Positions 50,174-51,689 of a stretch of 51,689 nucleotides of DNA are shown one piece after another. A program made the position numbers and the translations under genes. The notes under the pieces were generated by a model that saw nothing but the letters and a program-made list of their open reading frames with translations, did not search any database and was not told the DNA's origin. Every line of letters starts with the position of its first letter. The stretch's first letter is position 1. Source of the DNA: Chitinophaga sp. GbtcB8 (lineage in GTDB: Bacteria; Bacteroidota; Bacteroidia; Chitinophagales; Chitinophagaceae); the NCBI RefSeq assembly GCF_019091455.1, contig NZ_JAGXJN010000047.1:1-51689 (forward strand), in the 5' to 3' direction.

Positions 50174-51538
50174 TTACTGCTCTTCCTCTATAATCAAGGC
50201 ATTTATATAAGAAAAGTCACCATAAGTTGTGTTAAGTGATGCATATACCGCTATGCCTATTTTGCCAGTGGCATCGGGAGCCGCACCGGTAACTACTGTT
50301 TGAACGGCTGTATTACCCAGCGCATTTTGCTGTAGTTCTGCTCCACCGTTGATACGCCATACACCGTACCGGGCATCCGACACACCTGTTTTACGGGAAC
50401 CCACGAGTTTCAATGTGTAAGTCTTAGCTGCATTCAGCCCTGTAACAAGCAAGTTGTCTGTTGTAGTATATTTCGTACTATAATTAAACCAGAAGCTTTT
50501 TAACACCTGGTCAGGTACAATGCCGCTATCGTCTCCTGTAATTTGCCCGGAATCATCGTTGCCATTAGAGCCGCCGAAGGCAGTCCAGTAAGTGCCCGTA
50601 GCGCCACCGTTGTCTATTGTCCAGCCAGTGGTGGGATCTGTAGCTGTAATGTGGTTATTTGTAACCGGCCTATACACATTAAACCAGCCTGGCACTGCGG
50701 GTGCCTGTGTATTGGAGAAATTAATACGTAGTATTTTAGGACCGCCTGCCGGGTATACCTGCACAGTAGCATCATCACTTACCTGCTGACCACCGGCAGT
50801 GGTAACCGTTAAACGGAAAGTATAGGTACCGCTTATTAATCCGGTAATAGTGCAGGTTTGGGTAGCCGCATTTGTTATGGTAGATGTATTAGGGCCTGTA
50901 AGCTGGCTCCATTGATAGCTGCTGATTGTATTACCGTTAGGAGTGATTAAGCCGGAGAGCTGCAATCCGCTGTTGGGTAATGTAATGCTGGTATCCCGTA
51001 CTACAACCGTCGGTATTCCGGCTGATAGTTGGAAATTAAGGCTTATACCGAATAGTGATTCAATATAGATCCGGTCTGCCTGTGCTAATGCAGGATAAAA
51101 CCGGATACGGCCGTTTACACTGTCTACCATTATGCCATCAGTAGTATCGCGGTATTGGAATAAACCGTTACGCCAGACTTTTATGTTTGCATATCGTAGA
51201 CCGGCATTGGTATAGCTGGTATCGCCGGCATTGGACGCACCAGCGCCCCCTACCTTGAACTGCAGGCTTTTACCGATGTTAGCGCTTTTATAAGTGATAG
51301 TATCCTGGCCAACAATAGCCAATGCAGTGTCGTCAAGGTTCACCAGTTCCAGGCGTTTGAATTGCGTACGACCGTTACCGGTGTTATAGAGGAAGCCTAG
51401 CGTATCGCGGGTTTTGTTCTCTATTGCGAATTCGGCTTTTTTTACTATTACGGTGTCTTTCTTTACCTGCAGGGTTGATTGGGAGAATGCGGTAAAGGTG
51501 AGTAACAGGAACAGGGATGTTACTAGTGTTTTACACAT
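50174..51538 (-). CDS. Secreted protein with PKD/REJ-like domain
   Basis: 454 residues with a signal peptide (LVTSLFLLLTFTAFSQS). Middle part (about 170-265) is a PKD/K319L-like domain: TSITLPNSGLQLSGLITPNG, YQWSQLTGPNTSTI, TYTFRLTVTTAGGQ (the last two are typical). The C-terminal part (about 270-454) is beta-rich with WFNVYRP and TYTLKLVGSR and looks like a ligand- or glycan-binding sandwich; it ends in EEEQ with no type 9 secretion tail seen. The N-terminal 160 residues resemble phage-like or repeat structural sequence. Role unknown; exported to the surface or periplasm. Confidence 0.8.
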   Translation of the reverse strand: MCKTLVTSLFLLLTFTAFSQSTLQVKKDTVIVKKAEFAIENKTRDTLGFLYNTGNGRTQFKRLELVNLDDTALAIVGQDTITYKSANIGKSLQFKVGGAGASNAGDTSYTNAGLRYANIKVWRNGLFQYRDTTDGIMVDSVNGRIRFYPALAQADRIYIESLFGISLNFQLSAGIPTVVVRDTSITLPNSGLQLSGLITPNGNTISSYQWSQLTGPNTSTITNAATQTCTITGLISGTYTFRLTVTTAGGQQVSDDATVQVYPAGGPKILRINFSNTQAPAVPGWFNVYRPVTNNHITATDPTTGWTIDNGGATGTYWTAFGGSNGNDDSGQITGDDSGIVPDQVLKSFWFNYSTKYTTTDNLLVTGLNAAKTYTLKLVGSRKTGVSDARYGVWRINGGAELQQNALGNTAVQTVVTGAAPDATGKIGIAVYASLNTTYGDFSYINALIIEEEQ

Positions 51539-51689
51539 GACGGTTTGTTTGGTATTGGGATGTATGTACTTTGTTTATTATTCCTTCATTATAAATAAGA
51601 CGATTATAGCATTTGAGACTATTACAAAAAGTGTGTCAGTAAAAAGTTGATTAACTTTAAACTGACCATATGGAAAAGCAAAACTTTGA

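Noticed and set aside
51670..51689. ATG with six codons on the plus strand at the right edge
   Set aside because: Could be the start of a gene (MEKQNF), but the window ends; too short to support.

Overview
The window looks like chromosomal DNA of a Bacteroidota bacterium, most likely Chitinophagaceae and Chitinophaga-like. Evidence: promoters of the TTTG-N19-TAnnTTTG type, a GLPGLI protein, an OMP_b-brl/CarboxypepD_reg outer-membrane protein, a GH127-type arabinofuranosidase, TolC-MFP-RND pumps, Tat-exported Gfo/Idh/MocA oxidoreductases, and almost no Shine-Dalgarno signals. I saw no rRNA, tRNA, CRISPR array or complete transposon.

Layout. 1-1.6 kb: 5' part of a CusA/CzcA metal pump and its small companion. 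1.9-5.4 kb: SGNH esterase, dicarboxylate symporter, exported amidohydrolase. 5.4-7.25 kb: trans-sulfuration enzyme operon behind a promoter, SAM-I riboswitch and terminator. 7.4-14.7 kb: SDR protein, TetR repressor and a three-gene RND efflux operon, with matching TetR-type palindromes at both promoters. 14.8-21.3 kb: DUF218 protein, ADP-ribosylglycohydrolase, beta-barrel protein, two oxidoreductases. 21.7-28.4 kb: a Bacteroidota-type unknown, phosphoesterase, nucleotidyltransferase, GH127 enzyme, M3 peptidase. 28.4-36.2 kb: a 2451-residue Tc-toxin B+C/RHS fusion with an unrecognised C-terminal toxin and a candidate immunity gene. 36.4-46.9 kb: a two-component system, GLPGLI protein, large outer-membrane protein and a three-gene lipid cassette between them. 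46.9-48.5 kb: VOC protein and AraC regulator. 48.5-50.2 kb: AT-rich, decaying accessory island. 50.2-51.5 kb: secreted PKD protein.

Three signals stand out. First, gene ends are decorated with hairpins built from degenerate 7- or 8-nt tandem units in several unrelated sequence families; they often run into the last codons of the gene. Second, the promoters of the GLPGLI gene and the OMP_b-brl gene, 7 kb apart, share a 28-bp near-identical box with three TTAAC half-sites and the same 21-nt distance to the -7 element, which suggests one regulon of the neighbouring response regulator. Third, the island at 48.5-50.2 kb holds a 244-codon gene interrupted by three in-frame TAA codons with no frameshift, next to other toxin/immunity-like remnants.
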